Source of the DNA: Myxococcus xanthus
Lineage (GTDB): Bacteria; Myxococcota; Myxococcia; Myxococcales; Myxococcaceae
Assembly (NCBI RefSeq): GCF_013116825.1
Contig: NZ_JABFNS010000015.1
Location: 25,328 to 89,327, forward strand
Reading direction: 5' to 3'
DNA: 64,000 bases
Shown: positions 38,715 through 49,581 of the stretch, in pieces
Position numbering within the stretch: the first letter of the stretch is position 1
Layout of the letters: every line of letters starts with the position of its first letter
Notes under the pieces: generated by a model
The model's database searches: none
Told to the model about the DNA's origin: nothing
The model's input: the letters and a program-made list of their open reading frames with translations, nothing else
Made by a program: the position numbers and the translations under genes

Positions 38715-41700
38715 ATGGCTACCGAAAGCGATTCTCCCAAGCCCGCCACGGCGCTGGATGCGCGCGCCGCCGCCCCCGAATTGCGCCTGCTGGACCGCAG
38801 GGCGTTCGTGGGCTTCCCGGCGCTGGAGGTCCTGCCGGGACTGCGCATCTCCGACTTCGCGCTCCAGATTCCGGACGTCAGCTTCCCCTTCAACGTCAGC
38901 GCCGGCGCCACGCGCTACCAGCGCAAGAAGCTGCACTTCGGCTTCCTCGAGCTGTCCGTCGACGCGGACCTGGTGACGCGCAGGGTGGCGGAGCTGGCCG
39001 GGCGTCTGGCCGGCATCGAGGACCTGCGCCTGCACTTCCGGCCCGGCTACCTCGAAGGCCAGGGGCGGCTGCCCGCGCCGGAGCACACGCCCTTCACCTT
39101 CAAGGTGGCGTTCGACGCGGATGGGGAGCGGCTCGCCGTCTACCTCTACGACGTGCGCCTCTACGGCTTCTCCTCCACGCCGTCCGTGCAGGTGCCGGGG
39201 CTCTTGTCCTCGGCCGTGGGCGCGCTGGCGCTGGTGCCGGATGTCGAGGTCCGCGGGGCCACGGGTTTCTCCACGCGCGTGCTGCCCGCGCTGTGCCAGC
39301 TGGCGGCGGTGAGCCGCGGCTACAAGATGCCGACGCTGGACACCGCGCGCCTGTCGGCCGCGGAGGTCTCCAGCACGGGCCTGCGCCTGCGCTTCTCCGC
39401 GGGAGGACTGCCGCCGCCGTCGCCCCCGGACGAGGAGCTGCTGCTGGCACTGGAAGGCGCGCGCGCCTTCGCGGACGCCGAAGGGCTCATCGCGCAGGGC
39501 CGGCTGGCCGACGCGCGCCAGGCGTACCTCCAGGCCGGTGACGCGCAGGACGCGCACCCCTTCGCCGCCGAGCGGCTGCTGTCGCTGATGGTGGCGGACC
39601 CGCAGGCGCATGACCTGGCGCTGGACGTGGCGGCGACGCTGCAACGCCGCAGGGACCGCAGCCCCGCTTCGCTCTGGGGCGAGGCCGTGGTGCGCGAGCG
39701 CCGGGGGGAAGGTGCCCGCGCCGCCGAGCGCTACCTGGCGCTGTGCGCGCTCGCGCGCCGGACCTCGGAGGAGGCCGCGGCCTTCTTCGCCGCCGAGGCC
39801 GCCGCCCGCTGCTCGCGCGACACCGCGCCCCAGGTGGCGGTGAAGGCGCTGCACGAGCTGCTGGGGCTCAAGCCCGACCACCTGCCTTCGCTCAAGGCGC
39901 TGGCGCGTGCGTCCGACCAGGCCCGTGACAGGGCCGGCGCGGTGCGGGCCTATCGCCGGTTGGCGGCGCTCGCGCGCGACCCGGCCGAGGCCGCCGATGC
40001 GCACGTGCACCTGGCCCGGCTGTGCGCGCAGACGGAAGACGACATCGCCGGCGCGCGCCTGCACTGCGAGGCCGCGCTGCGGCTGGCGCCGGACCATCCG
40101 GACGCGCTGCTGCTGCTGGGCGAGCTGTGCCATCGCGGCGGTGAGCACCTGCGCGCGCTGAAGGCCCTGGACCGTCTGCGCGAGGTGGCCATGGGCCGCC
40201 ACGAGCTGGACCGGGTGGGCCATGCCGACCTGATGGCCGGCCGCGTGTGGGACGAAGGCCTGAAGCAGCCGGAGAACGCGCTGCTGCGCTTCCGGGAGGC
40301 GGTGTCGCTGCTGCCCGGTGAGCCGGAGCCGCTGTTCGCCGCCGCCCGGGTGGCGGAGGGGCTGGGCCGGTTGCAGGAGGCGCTCGCGGGCTACCAGCAG
40401 GCGCTGGAGCTGGCGGGGCCGGCGCCTCGCTCGGAAGGGGTGCGGCACGCCGCGCACGCCAGCCACCACGCCCTGGCGCGGCTGTACCGCACGCGGCTGG
40501 GGGACCCGGCGCGCGCGCGGGAGCACCTGGAGTCCGCGCTGGCGTTGGACCCGCGCGACGCGGTGGCGCTGGAGGAGCTGATTCCGTACTTCCGCGCCAC
40601 CGGCCGCTCACAGGAGCTGGCGGAGGCGTTGGAGAAGGCCGCGGCGCTCCAGGACGCCCCCGGCAAGCGCGCGGCGGCCTGGGCCGAGGCGGGCGAGCTG
40701 TACCGGGGCAAGCTGCAACAGCCAGAGAAGGCGGAGCGGCTGCTCCTGCTGGCGCTGGAGGCGGATGGCGACCACCGGCCCGCGCTGGAGTCGTTGCTGG
40801 CGCTGGCCGAGGCCCGGCGTGACGGCGCGCTGCTGACGCGGTGCCTGTCTTCGCTGGCGCGGCTCGCCACGGACCTGAAGGAGCGCGCGCAGAAGTACCG
40901 CCGGCTCGCGGTGGCCGCGCGTGACCTGGCCTTCGATCTGGACCTGGCCGTTCACGCGCTCCAGGAAGTGCTGCGCGCCGAGCCGGATGACCTGCCCGCG
41001 CTGGGCGAGTTGTGCGCGTTGCAGCGCAAGCGCGCTGACATGGCGGGGCTGGCCGACGCGCTGGAGGTGCGCGCGCGGGTGGCCGAGGCGCAGGGCGACA
41101 AGCGGCTCGCCGCGGCGGCGCTGCGTGAGCTGGCCGGCGTGCTGGAGGCCCGGCTGGGCCGCGTGGGTGACGCGCTGGTGGCGCTGGAGAAGGCCGCGCG
41201 GCTGGCGCCGGATGCCGCGGTGCTGTTGGACCTGGCGGACCTGTCCCTGCGCTGCGAGCGCCCCGAGCATGCGCGGCGCGCGCTGGAGAGCTTGCTGTCC
41301 ACGCTGCCTCGCACGGCGGCGCCGGAGAAGCTGGCGGACGTGCGTTCCCGGTTGGGTCGCGCGTGCGAGATGCTGGGAGACCGCGAAGGCGCCATCGCCG
41401 CCTACGCGCAGGCCTTCCCGCTGCGCCGGCTGGATGATGCCCTGGCCGCGCGCCTGGAGGCGCTCTACACGGAGGCCGGGGAGTCGCAGGCGCTGGCCGA
41501 GCTGTGGGCCAACCGCGCCCAGGCGCTGATGGGCGCCGACCGCGCCGAGGAGGCCGCGCCGCTGTTCCTCCAGAGCGCTCGCGCGCTGCTCGAGCGAGGC
41601 GAGAACGCCGCGGCGCTGATGCGCCTGTCGGCCGCGCTGGAGGCGAGCCCCGAGGGCCCGCTGGCCGCCGAGGTGTTGGAGTCGCTGGCCGAGCTGGAGC

Positions 41701-44700
41701 TGGAGCGCGGCGAGAAGCTGGAGGCCGCGCGCCTGTACGCGCGCCGCGCCGCGCTGATGCCCGAGGCCCGGGCCGGCGCGAAGCTGCTGTTCCGCGCCTC
41801 GCTGCTCGCCGCGGGGACCAGCCGGGAGGAGGCCTTCCTCGCCGACGCCCTGGAGCGTGACGCGAGCTACGCGCCCGCGCGCCAGCGCCGGGGCGAGCTG
41901 CGTCTGCCCACGGATGCCCGCGCCGCGCTGGAGGACTTCGAGGCCGTGCTGGCGCTGCCGCCCGCGGACGGCGATGCGCCGCGTGAGAGCGAGCGCGTGG
42001 CCCTGACGCGCAAGGCCGCCACCGCGGCGGTGCGCGCGAGCCGCACGGATGCCGCCCGCCGCCTGCTGGCCGAGTACAGCGCCCGCGCGCCGGAAGACCT
42101 GGACGCCCGGGTGGAGCTGGCGTCGCTGCACCGCAAGGCGGGGGCGCGCGAGGCCCTGGCGGACCTGCTGGTGGAGTTGTGGCCGCGCCTGTCCGGCGAG
42201 CCCCGCCGCGCCGCGCGCCGCGAGCTGGCGGAGCTGTCGCTGGGCCTGGGGCGCGCCACCACCGCGGTGGACGCGCTGCGCAGCCTGCGCCTGGAGGAGC
42301 CGCACGACACCTGGGCGGCGCAGTCGCTGCTGGACCTGCTGCCTCCGCCCGGCACCGGCACGCCGGAAGAGGAGACGGAGCGGCTGGAGTTGCTGAGCAC
42401 GCTCGTGGCCGCCGCCTCGGGCGAGGCGCGCGCGGAGTTGCTGGCCCGGCGCGCCGTGCTTCACCGCGCCGCGGGCCGGGTGTCCGCCGCGCGCGACGAC
42501 TTCTCGGAGGCCGCGAAGGGCTCTCGTCGTCCCGCATCGCTGCTGCTCGCGCTGACGGAGCTGGCGCGCGAGTCGGGCGACGAGGCCGCGGAGCTGGACG
42601 TGTGGCGCCGCGCGGTGTCCGCCGACGCCAACCTCGCCACCCGCGCTCGTGAGCGCCTGCTGGCCCTGTCCGCCACGTTGGTGGAGAAGGACGAACGCGC
42701 CCTCGCGCGCGAGGCCCTGGGCGCGGCCATTGGACTGGAGCTGTCGGAGGCGGAGCGGTGTGACGCCTTCTTCTCCCTCGCCGAGCTGGCGCGCCGTGAT
42801 GGCCAACTGGAGGACGAGGCCGCCGCGCTCGCCGAGGCGGCCCTCCAGGGACCCGCGCCTCGTCGCGTGGAGGCACTGCTGGCGCGCGCCGCGCTGCTGG
42901 AGTCCAGCGGCCGCATGGAGGACGCGGGGCAGAGCCTGGAGGCCGCGCTCGCGCTGGCCCCTCGGCACGCGCAGGCCACCGCCGCGCTCCAGCGCGTGCT
43001 GCGGACCCGGGAGGACTGGGCCGCGCTGGCCGAGCTGCTCGCCACCGAGGCGCCCCACGTGGCGCCCGCCGAGGCGGCCGCGATGTACGCCGAGCTGGCC
43101 AACCTCTACCTGGACCGGCTGTCGCAGCCGGCGCCCGCCGAGGCCGCGCTGCGGCAGGCGCTGCGCCTGTCCCCGTCTGACGCCGCCGTTCGCCGTCGCC
43201 TCGTCTCGCTGGTGGCGGAGCGCGGGGAGCTGCGTGAGGCCGCGGCGTTGCTGGAGACCGCGGCGGAGAGCGCCACGGCGCAGGACGCCGCGCTGCTGCT
43301 GCGTGAGGGCGCGGGTTACGCGCGCGGCGCGCACGACCTGGACAAGGCGCTGAAGCTGGCGCGTAAGGCCCACGCGCTGGTCCCCGCGCAGGGGCCGGAG
43401 CTGGGGTCGCTGGCGGAGTTGCTCTACCTGCGCGGCGCGGTCATCGAGGCGCTGCCGCTGCAAGACGCGCTCGCCGCCGCCGCGGATTTCCGGAGCGCGC
43501 CGGAGGCCGCGGAGTCCACGTGGCTGCGGCTGGCGGAGCTGGCCGAGCAGACCGGAGAGACGAAGCGCGCGGTGGCCGCGTACCGGAAGCTGCTCGTGGA
43601 GCGGCCCCTGTGCGAGGCCGCCGTCATGCGTCTGGCCGCGCTGCTGGAGAAGGACGACCCGCGCGGCGCCTTCGAGGTGCGCGTCACGCACGCGCACGCA
43701 TTGGCTCCGTCCGAGGACACCGTGCAGCGGCTCGTCGAGCTGTCGGCGCGGGCCCGCGAGGTGCTCGCGGACGCGGGTGTGGCGGCCTCGCTGCTGGCGC
43801 GCGCCGCGTCGCTGGCGTCGGAGCCGCTGCCGCTGCGTCGCCGGTTGGCGGCGCTGCACCGGGAGACTGGCCGCACCGTGGAGTTGCTCGCCGAGCTGCG
43901 CCAGGTGGCCACCCTCAGCCTCGAGGCAGGGGACCCGGACGCGGCGCTCGAGGCCTATCAGGAAGAGGCCCGGCTCGCGGTCGACCTGGGCCGCGCGGAC
44001 GACGCGCTGCGGGCGCTGGCGGATGCGCGCGACTTGCTGGAGGCGCGGGGGCAGCAGTCCGAGGCCGCGGCGTGCGAGCGCTACCGGGCGAAGCTGCTGC
44101 GCGACGTGAAGCTGGACCCCGCCGGCGCCGAGGTCGCGCTGGAGCGCGCCTTCGCCCTGGCCGTGGACCTGGGCACCGCGAAGCTGGGCGCGGCGCTGGC
44201 CGAGCGTCGCGACGACGCGGAGGCCGAGGCGCGTTGGCTGGAGCGCGCGCTGCCGCTGCTGGATGACGCGGGCGAGGCCGCGGCCGTGCTGCTGCGGCTG
44301 GCGCGGCTGAACCTGGGCGTGCTGTCGGACGTGGCGAAGGCCGAGGAGTTGCTGCGCTCGGCGCTGCGCAAGGACCGGGCGCTGACGGAGGCCGAGGGCC
44401 TGCTGGAGAAGCTCCTGGAGAGCGACGGCCGGCTGGCGGAGCTGGCGGCCTGGTACGAGGAGTGCGCGGAAGGCGAGCCCGACGCGGCCCGTCGCGCGGA
44501 GCTGTTCCTGCGCGCCGCCGTGCTGTACCGCGACCGGGCGGGGCGCCCGGAGTCCGCCGCCGCGGCCTTCATCGCGGCGCGTGGCGCGCGCCCGGACGAC
44601 CTGGAGCTCACCGCGCAGGCGGCGGAGCTGCTGCACGAGGTGAAGCGCCACGCGGACGCCGCGGAGTTCGACGCGGTGCTGCTGGAGGCGGACCCGTTCC

Positions 44701-47700
44701 GCGAGCCCGTCTTCGCTCGGCACCTCGCCTTCCTGGAGGAGGCCGAGGACCATCAGGCACTCGCCGAGCTGATGCTGCGCAGGGCGCAGCGCCAGGAAGC
44801 CGCGGGCGCCGCGGAGAGCTACCTGTCCGCCGCCCGTGCCTTCCGCGCGGCCGGTGCCCGCGAGCGGGCGCTGCTGTGCGAGGACCAGGCCTTCGAGCTG
44901 AGCCCCGCGAGCGCGGAGGCCTTCGAGCGCGTGCGTGAGCGCGCGGCCGGTGACGTGCGCCGGCTGGCGGACCTGCTGTCCCAGCGCGCCGCGGCCCTGT
45001 CCGCGCCGGAGGCCCTGCCGCTGCTGCGCGAGCGCGCCTCTCGACTGCTGGACGCGGGGGAGGCGCTGCTGGCCGCGGAGGCCTTCGACGAATACCTCTC
45101 CCTGGCGGGGGACGACGTGGACGCCCTGTCCGCGCGCGCCGAGCTGGCCGCGAAGGGCGGAGGCCCCGTCGCCGCGCGCCCCTACGACCGCCGCCTGCTG
45201 GACGTGGGCGGGGACGCGCTGCCGGTGCCGGTGCGCACGCGGACCTGGCTGCGGTTGGGCCATGCCTCGCTCGGCGCGGGCGCGTTCCACGACGCGGCGG
45301 ATGCCTTCGAGTCCGTGGTGGCGCTGGAGCCGGAAGGCGAGCGCGGCCGCGAGGCGCTGTCGCTCCTGGCCGAGGTGCACTCGCGCACGGGCAACGCGCC
45401 GGGGCTCTACCGGGCGTCGCTCCAACTGGCGCGCCATGCGGAGGACGCCGCCACCGCCGAGGTGCTCTACCGCCGCGCGGCGGACCTCTTCGACGACCCG
45501 AAGGACGCCATCGACGCGCTGTTGCCGCTGGCGCGCCTGCGTCCCGCGGATGCGTCCGTCATCGACCGGGCCGTGGCGGGGCTGCACGCCCTGGGGCGTC
45601 ATGGCGACCTGCTGGACGTGTACGCCTCGGGCGCGGAGGCGGCGGGTGGCCGCCGGGCCGCGGAGCTGCTGTTGGCCGCCGCGTCGGTGGCCTCCAACTC
45701 GCTGGCGGATGAAGACGCGGCCTGGACGCTGACCCAGCGCGCCGCGGAGGCCGCGCCGGAGGACCTCACCGCGCTCCAGGCTCTGGTGACGGGCCTGCGT
45801 CAGCGGGGCGACTCCGCGCGGCTGATGCAGGCGCTGGAGCAGTGGGTGCCGCGCGTCGAGGACGCCGACGAGGCCGCGGTGCTGCGGCTGGAGCTGGCCA
45901 TGCTCGCGCGTGACGCGGGCCGCGTGGACGTGGCGCGCGAGGCGCTGGAGGAAGTGGCCGCGCGTGGCGCCTCGGGCGCGGGTTACGCGGACGCGCTGGA
46001 AGCCCTCGAGCCGCTGCTGAAGGACGCCCCCGCCCGCCGCGCCGAGGTGCAGGTGGCGCGCGCGGAGCTGGCCTCTGGCCGCGAGCGGCAGGTCCTGCTC
46101 CTGGCTGCCGCTCGGGGCTTCGAGTCCGCGGGGCTGCTGCCGGAGGCGCTGAAGGCGGCGAAGGACGCCGCCTCGGTGGAGCCGGACGTCGACGCCGCCC
46201 TGCGGGTGGCCCACCTGTACCGCGCGTCGGGCGAGGCGCCTCGCGCGGCGCGGGCGCTACTTCAGGCCGCGCGGCTGGCGGCGCCGGAGGAGCGCCCCCC
46301 GCTGCTGCTGGAGGCCGCGGGCCTCTGGGAGAAGGCGGGAGAGCACGGTGAGGCGCTGGAGGTGTTCGAGCGCATCGCCACCGAGGCATCGGACATGCTC
46401 GCGCCCTCGGAGCTGGCCGAGCGCTTCGGCCGGCTGGGCGCCTTCGCGCGCGCGCTGGAGGTGGGCTTCGCGCCCGCCATGGCCTCGGGCGACCTGACCG
46501 ACGCGCTGGCCATGGCCGCGCAGGCGGGCGACGCGGCGCGCACGCGCGAGGCGCTGTGGGCCCTGGCCGCGCTGGCGGACGCGGACCCCGCGCATGCCTC
46601 GGCCCTGGCGGATGGCCTGCGCGCGGAAGGCGACGCGGAAGGGTTGCTGGAGCTCGCGGGGCTGTCCGCCGCGCGTGACGCCGCGTTCGCGGTGGCGCTG
46701 CGCGATGAGGTGCTCCGCTCGGCGGCGGCCTCGGTGCTGTCTCGCCTGCGCGCGCTGGAAGAGCTGGCGCCCGAGCCGGGCTTCGCGGCCCGTCTGACGC
46801 TGTTGCTGCCCGCCCTGGAGAAGCTCCCGGAGGCGCTGGCGGAGGCGGTGCTGACGCAGGTGCATGCACAGCCGGGCACGGTGCGGGTGGAAGCGCTGGC
46901 CATGGCGGCGGACGGCTGGCCCTCGCGGCGCAAGGCGCTCTTGCGCGAGCGCCACGCGCTGGAGCTGGAGCTGGGCCGCTACGAGGCTTGCGTGCGCACG
47001 CTGTCGCAGCTGGCGGGCGAAGAGTCGGACGCGGTGGCTCGCGCCGTCCTGCACCTGGAGCGCGGCGAGCTGCTGCTCAGCCCGCTGGAACAACTGCCCG
47101 AGGCGCGCGAGGCCTTCGAACAGGCCCTGAAGGACGACCCCGCACAGCTCCATTCCCTGCGGCACCTGTTGTCGCTGGTGGACCTGGGCGAGGAGCCCGC
47201 TGTCTTCGTGTCGCTGGTGGAGCGGCTGGAGCAGGCCGAGGGTGGGGAGTCCGGCAACACCTACCGCGAGCGGCTGGCGGACGCCTACGAGGCCCTGGGC
47301 ATGGTGGCGGACGCGGCCGCGCAGCTCGAGCGGCTGCCGGAGACGGACGAACGGCTGGCCCGCCGCGCGCGGTTGGCGGAGGAGCGCGGCCTCACCGGCG
47401 AGGCCCTGCGCCTGCGCGAGCGGCTCACCGACGAGCCCGCGGTGCTGGAGGCCATTCTCCGCGGCTACCTGGACGCGCAGTTGGTGTCGCCTGGAGCCCG
47501 GCTCGCCGCGCGGCTCTTCGATGCCGGCGAGCTGTCCCCTGAAGTCACCCGCATGGCCGCCGAGCACCTCTCCACGGTGCCCGAGGGCGTGTCCCTGGCC
47601 GTCCGCATCTGGCCGCACCTGCTCCGGGAGCACCCGCTGGACGTGGATGGGTGGACGCTCTACGCGGAGGCCCTGCGGGCGCTGGGCCGGACGGAGGACT

Positions 47701-48263
47701 CGCAGCGCGCGGACGGCGTGGGCGCGGCCCTGTCCTCCAGCGACGCGGCGGCGCCTCAGGCCCCGGTGTCCACGCTGCCGGTGCCCTCGGGCTTCGAGCA
47801 CCCGGTACCCGCCGGCGCGGTGCCGGTGACGGCCGAGCGCCTGCCCCGGCTCGCCGCGGCGCTTCGTCCCATCCTGGCCTCGTTGGGCGCGGGCTCGCTG
47901 CAACTCGTGGTGGACCCGGTGGGCGGGGTGGAGGCGTACCTGGCCAGCGGCGACGTGCTGGTGCTGGGCGCGGGCGCGCTGTCCTGCTTCGGCGCCTCCG
48001 AGCTGAGCTACCTGTGCGCGCTGGCGCTGGCGCTGGGGGAAGACGGCGTCAAGCTGGCCCGTCCCGGTCCGGTGCCGGCCATGGAAGCGGCGGCGGTGGC
48101 GGCCTTCCGCGCCGTGCCGGCCTCGCTGGCGGCGGGGCGCGTCCTGGCGCGGCTCGACGCGGAGGTGCGTGGAGGGGACCCGGCGCAGGTGGATGTAGGC
48201 GCCGTGCTTGCCCGCGGCGACACCTTCCGGGCGCTGGCCCTTTGCGTGCTGGACGGCGTCTAG
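38715..48263 (+). CDS. Giant TPR protein, 3182 aa
   Basis: The ATG at MATESDSPKP follows the divergent kinase gene. Residues about 25-245 are a beta-rich N-terminal domain (LEVLPGLRISDFALQIPDVSFPFN, FTFKVAFDADGERLAVYLYDVRLY) unlike the rest. From about 250 to 3030 the protein is an almost unbroken run of Ala/Leu/Glu/Arg-rich 34-residue helix pairs with typical TPR patterns (such as ALRLAPDHPDALLLLGELCHR). The last roughly 140 residues are a different compact domain (LQLVVDPVGGVEAYLASGDVLVLGAGALSCF). No signal peptide or membrane segment is evident, so it is probably cytoplasmic. The adjacency to a kinase suggests a scaffold for signalling. Confidence 0.85.
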   Translation: MATESDSPKPATALDARAAAPELRLLDRRAFVGFPALEVLPGLRISDFALQIPDVSFPFNVSAGATRYQRKKLHFGFLELSVDADLVTRRVAELAGRLAGIEDLRLHFRPGYLEGQGRLPAPEHTPFTFKVAFDADGERLAVYLYDVRLYGFSSTPSVQVPGLLSSAVGALALVPDVEVRGATGFSTRVLPALCQLAAVSRGYKMPTLDTARLSAAEVSSTGLRLRFSAGGLPPPSPPDEELLLALEGARAFADAEGLIAQGRLADARQAYLQAGDAQDAHPFAAERLLSLMVADPQAHDLALDVAATLQRRRDRSPASLWGEAVVRERRGEGARAAERYLALCALARRTSEEAAAFFAAEAAARCSRDTAPQVAVKALHELLGLKPDHLPSLKALARASDQARDRAGAVRAYRRLAALARDPAEAADAHVHLARLCAQTEDDIAGARLHCEAALRLAPDHPDALLLLGELCHRGGEHLRALKALDRLREVAMGRHELDRVGHADLMAGRVWDEGLKQPENALLRFREAVSLLPGEPEPLFAAARVAEGLGRLQEALAGYQQALELAGPAPRSEGVRHAAHASHHALARLYRTRLGDPARAREHLESALALDPRDAVALEELIPYFRATGRSQELAEALEKAAALQDAPGKRAAAWAEAGELYRGKLQQPEKAERLLLLALEADGDHRPALESLLALAEARRDGALLTRCLSSLARLATDLKERAQKYRRLAVAARDLAFDLDLAVHALQEVLRAEPDDLPALGELCALQRKRADMAGLADALEVRARVAEAQGDKRLAAAALRELAGVLEARLGRVGDALVALEKAARLAPDAAVLLDLADLSLRCERPEHARRALESLLSTLPRTAAPEKLADVRSRLGRACEMLGDREGAIAAYAQAFPLRRLDDALAARLEALYTEAGESQALAELWANRAQALMGADRAEEAAPLFLQSARALLERGENAAALMRLSAALEASPEGPLAAEVLESLAELELERGEKLEAARLYARRAALMPEARAGAKLLFRASLLAAGTSREEAFLADALERDASYAPARQRRGELRLPTDARAALEDFEAVLALPPADGDAPRESERVALTRKAATAAVRASRTDAARRLLAEYSARAPEDLDARVELASLHRKAGAREALADLLVELWPRLSGEPRRAARRELAELSLGLGRATTAVDALRSLRLEEPHDTWAAQSLLDLLPPPGTGTPEEETERLELLSTLVAAASGEARAELLARRAVLHRAAGRVSAARDDFSEAAKGSRRPASLLLALTELARESGDEAAELDVWRRAVSADANLATRARERLLALSATLVEKDERALAREALGAAIGLELSEAERCDAFFSLAELARRDGQLEDEAAALAEAALQGPAPRRVEALLARAALLESSGRMEDAGQSLEAALALAPRHAQATAALQRVLRTREDWAALAELLATEAPHVAPAEAAAMYAELANLYLDRLSQPAPAEAALRQALRLSPSDAAVRRRLVSLVAERGELREAAALLETAAESATAQDAALLLREGAGYARGAHDLDKALKLARKAHALVPAQGPELGSLAELLYLRGAVIEALPLQDALAAAADFRSAPEAAESTWLRLAELAEQTGETKRAVAAYRKLLVERPLCEAAVMRLAALLEKDDPRGAFEVRVTHAHALAPSEDTVQRLVELSARAREVLADAGVAASLLARAASLASEPLPLRRRLAALHRETGRTVELLAELRQVATLSLEAGDPDAALEAYQEEARLAVDLGRADDALRALADARDLLEARGQQSEAAACERYRAKLLRDVKLDPAGAEVALERAFALAVDLGTAKLGAALAERRDDAEAEARWLERALPLLDDAGEAAAVLLRLARLNLGVLSDVAKAEELLRSALRKDRALTEAEGLLEKLLESDGRLAELAAWYEECAEGEPDAARRAELFLRAAVLYRDRAGRPESAAAAFIAARGARPDDLELTAQAAELLHEVKRHADAAEFDAVLLEADPFREPVFARHLAFLEEAEDHQALAELMLRRAQRQEAAGAAESYLSAARAFRAAGARERALLCEDQAFELSPASAEAFERVRERAAGDVRRLADLLSQRAAALSAPEALPLLRERASRLLDAGEALLAAEAFDEYLSLAGDDVDALSARAELAAKGGGPVAARPYDRRLLDVGGDALPVPVRTRTWLRLGHASLGAGAFHDAADAFESVVALEPEGERGREALSLLAEVHSRTGNAPGLYRASLQLARHAEDAATAEVLYRRAADLFDDPKDAIDALLPLARLRPADASVIDRAVAGLHALGRHGDLLDVYASGAEAAGGRRAAELLLAAASVASNSLADEDAAWTLTQRAAEAAPEDLTALQALVTGLRQRGDSARLMQALEQWVPRVEDADEAAVLRLELAMLARDAGRVDVAREALEEVAARGASGAGYADALEALEPLLKDAPARRAEVQVARAELASGRERQVLLLAAARGFESAGLLPEALKAAKDAASVEPDVDAALRVAHLYRASGEAPRAARALLQAARLAAPEERPPLLLEAAGLWEKAGEHGEALEVFERIATEASDMLAPSELAERFGRLGAFARALEVGFAPAMASGDLTDALAMAAQAGDAARTREALWALAALADADPAHASALADGLRAEGDAEGLLELAGLSAARDAAFAVALRDEVLRSAAASVLSRLRALEELAPEPGFAARLTLLLPALEKLPEALAEAVLTQVHAQPGTVRVEALAMAADGWPSRRKALLRERHALELELGRYEACVRTLSQLAGEESDAVARAVLHLERGELLLSPLEQLPEAREAFEQALKDDPAQLHSLRHLLSLVDLGEEPAVFVSLVERLEQAEGGESGNTYRERLADAYEALGMVADAAAQLERLPETDERLARRARLAEERGLTGEALRLRERLTDEPAVLEAILRGYLDAQLVSPGARLAARLFDAGELSPEVTRMAAEHLSTVPEGVSLAVRIWPHLLREHPLDVDGWTLYAEALRALGRTEDSQRADGVGAALSSSDAAAPQAPVSTLPVPSGFEHPVPAGAVPVTAERLPRLAAALRPILASLGAGSLQLVVDPVGGVEAYLASGDVLVLGAGALSCFGASELSYLCALALALGEDGVKLARPGPVPAMEAAAVAAFRAVPASLAAGRVLARLDAEVRGGDPAQVDVGAVLARGDTFRALALCVLDGV

Positions 48264-48283
48264 CCGTGTAGCGTGACGCCGCC

Positions 48284-48889
48284 ATGCACGTGAAGCGCCT
48301 CGTTCTCGCCGCCCTGCCCGTCACGGCCGTCGCCGTGGCGATGGCCTGCTATTCCGAGCCGGTGTACCCGGGTGACCAGGTGCTCGGTTCGTTCCGCTTC
48401 GAGGCCCGGCTGGATGCCGCGCGCACCACGTGCGACGCCTCGGTGCCGGACTTCGCGCAACTCAACGACGCCGGTGTGTTCCTCTTCGAGGGCACCTTCT
48501 CGCGCGACACGGACGCGGGCACGGGCTTCTTCACCGTGCAGGGCTACTCGCGTGACGCGGGCTATGAGGGGCAGGTGGCCACGTCCACGCTGAAGGCCGT
48601 CGCGCCCCGGGCGTCCTGTGGCACGGGCTGCGAGGACTCCTCCATCGAGGAGACGCTGCGGGTGACGCTCTTCAGCGACAGCCAGGCGCGCAGCCTCAGC
48701 CGCGACTGTCGCCAGTTCGACGGTGGCATCCCCGACGGCTCGGTGCCGGGCCCCACGGAGAACGGTTACGACGTGTCGCTGGCGTGCGGCTCCCTCACGG
48801 ATGTCTTCTTGCCGGGGACCCGCAACTGCAATTGCCAGCCGTCCACCTGCACCACGGTGTACACCGTGCAGGGAGAGCGGAGGGATTGA
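48284..48889 (+). CDS. Cysteine-rich lipoprotein, 201 aa
   Basis: A type II signal ends in AVAMAC (Cys22). The mature protein is an Ala/Asp/Gly/Ser-rich beta protein with several cysteine groups ([27 protein letters not shown]) likely to form disulfides. Similar lipoproteins are common in myxobacteria but I know no function. Its stop overlaps the queC start by one base (TGATG), which is likely incidental packing. Confidence 0.7.
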   Translation: MHVKRLVLAALPVTAVAVAMACYSEPVYPGDQVLGSFRFEARLDAARTTCDASVPDFAQLNDAGVFLFEGTFSRDTDAGTGFFTVQGYSRDAGYEGQVATSTLKAVAPRASCGTGCEDSSIEETLRVTLFSDSQARSLSRDCRQFDGGIPDGSVPGPTENGYDVSLACGSLTDVFLPGTRNCNCQPSTCTTVYTVQGERRD

Positions 48890-49581
48890 TGGCGAAGCGC
48901 GCGGTGGTGTTGATTTCGGGTGGCCTGGATTCGACGACGTGTCTGGCCATGGCCAAGGCGAAGGGGTTCGAGCCCGTCTGTCTGGCGGTGGCCTACGGAC
49001 AGCGGCACGCCGTGGAGCTGGAGCAGGCGAAGAAGGTCGCCGCCGCCATGGGCGTGACGGACTTCCGGGTGGTGTCCATCGACCTGCGGCAGGTGGGCGG
49101 CTCCGCGCTGACGGCGGACATCGAGGTGCCCAAGGGCCGGCCTTCCGACGAGATGAGCCACGGCATCCCCGTGACGTACGTGCCGGCGCGCAACGCGCTG
49201 TTCCTCTCGCTGGCGCTGGGGCTGGCGGAGGTGGTGGGCAGCACGGACATCTACATCGGGGTCAACGCGGTGGACTACAGCGGCTATCCGGACTGCCGCC
49301 CGGAGTTCATCCGCTCCTTCGAATCGATGGCGAACCTGGCCACCAAGGCGGGCGTGGAGGGTGCGCGCTTCACCGTGCACGCGCCGCTGTCCGGCCTGAC
49401 GAAGGCGGACATCATCCGTGAAGGCGTGAAGCTGGGCGTGGACTACGGCCTGACGCACTCCTGCTACGACCCGGACGCCCAGGGCCGCGCCTGCGGGCAC
49501 TGTGACAGCTGCGTGCTGCGCAAGAAGGGCTTCGAGGAAGCCGGCGTGCCGGACCCCACGCGCTACACGGAGTCCGCGTGA
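48889..49581 (+). CDS. queC: 7-cyano-7-deazaguanine synthase
   Basis: The enzyme converts 7-carboxy-7-deazaguanine to preQ0 with ATP and ammonia, on the queuosine pathway. It shows the PP-loop SGGLDSTT near residues 10-17, the family motif [12 protein letters not shown], and the zinc site [17 protein letters not shown] at the end. The 230-aa length fits. queD and queE are not adjacent. Its start and the end of the preceding lipoprotein gene overlap by one base, and it overlaps the next gene by 4 bases. Confidence 0.96.
   Translation: MAKRAVVLISGGLDSTTCLAMAKAKGFEPVCLAVAYGQRHAVELEQAKKVAAAMGVTDFRVVSIDLRQVGGSALTADIEVPKGRPSDEMSHGIPVTYVPARNALFLSLALGLAEVVGSTDIYIGVNAVDYSGYPDCRPEFIRSFESMANLATKAGVEGARFTVHAPLSGLTKADIIREGVKLGVDYGLTHSCYDPDAQGRACGHCDSCVLRKKGFEEAGVPDPTRYTESA

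Noticed and set aside
40608..46214. An 1868-codon open frame on the minus strand opposite the TPR gene
   Set aside because: It is a low-stop shadow frame in very high GC DNA, is rich in Arg/Gln/Gly/Pro without domains, and lies opposite a well-patterned TPR gene.
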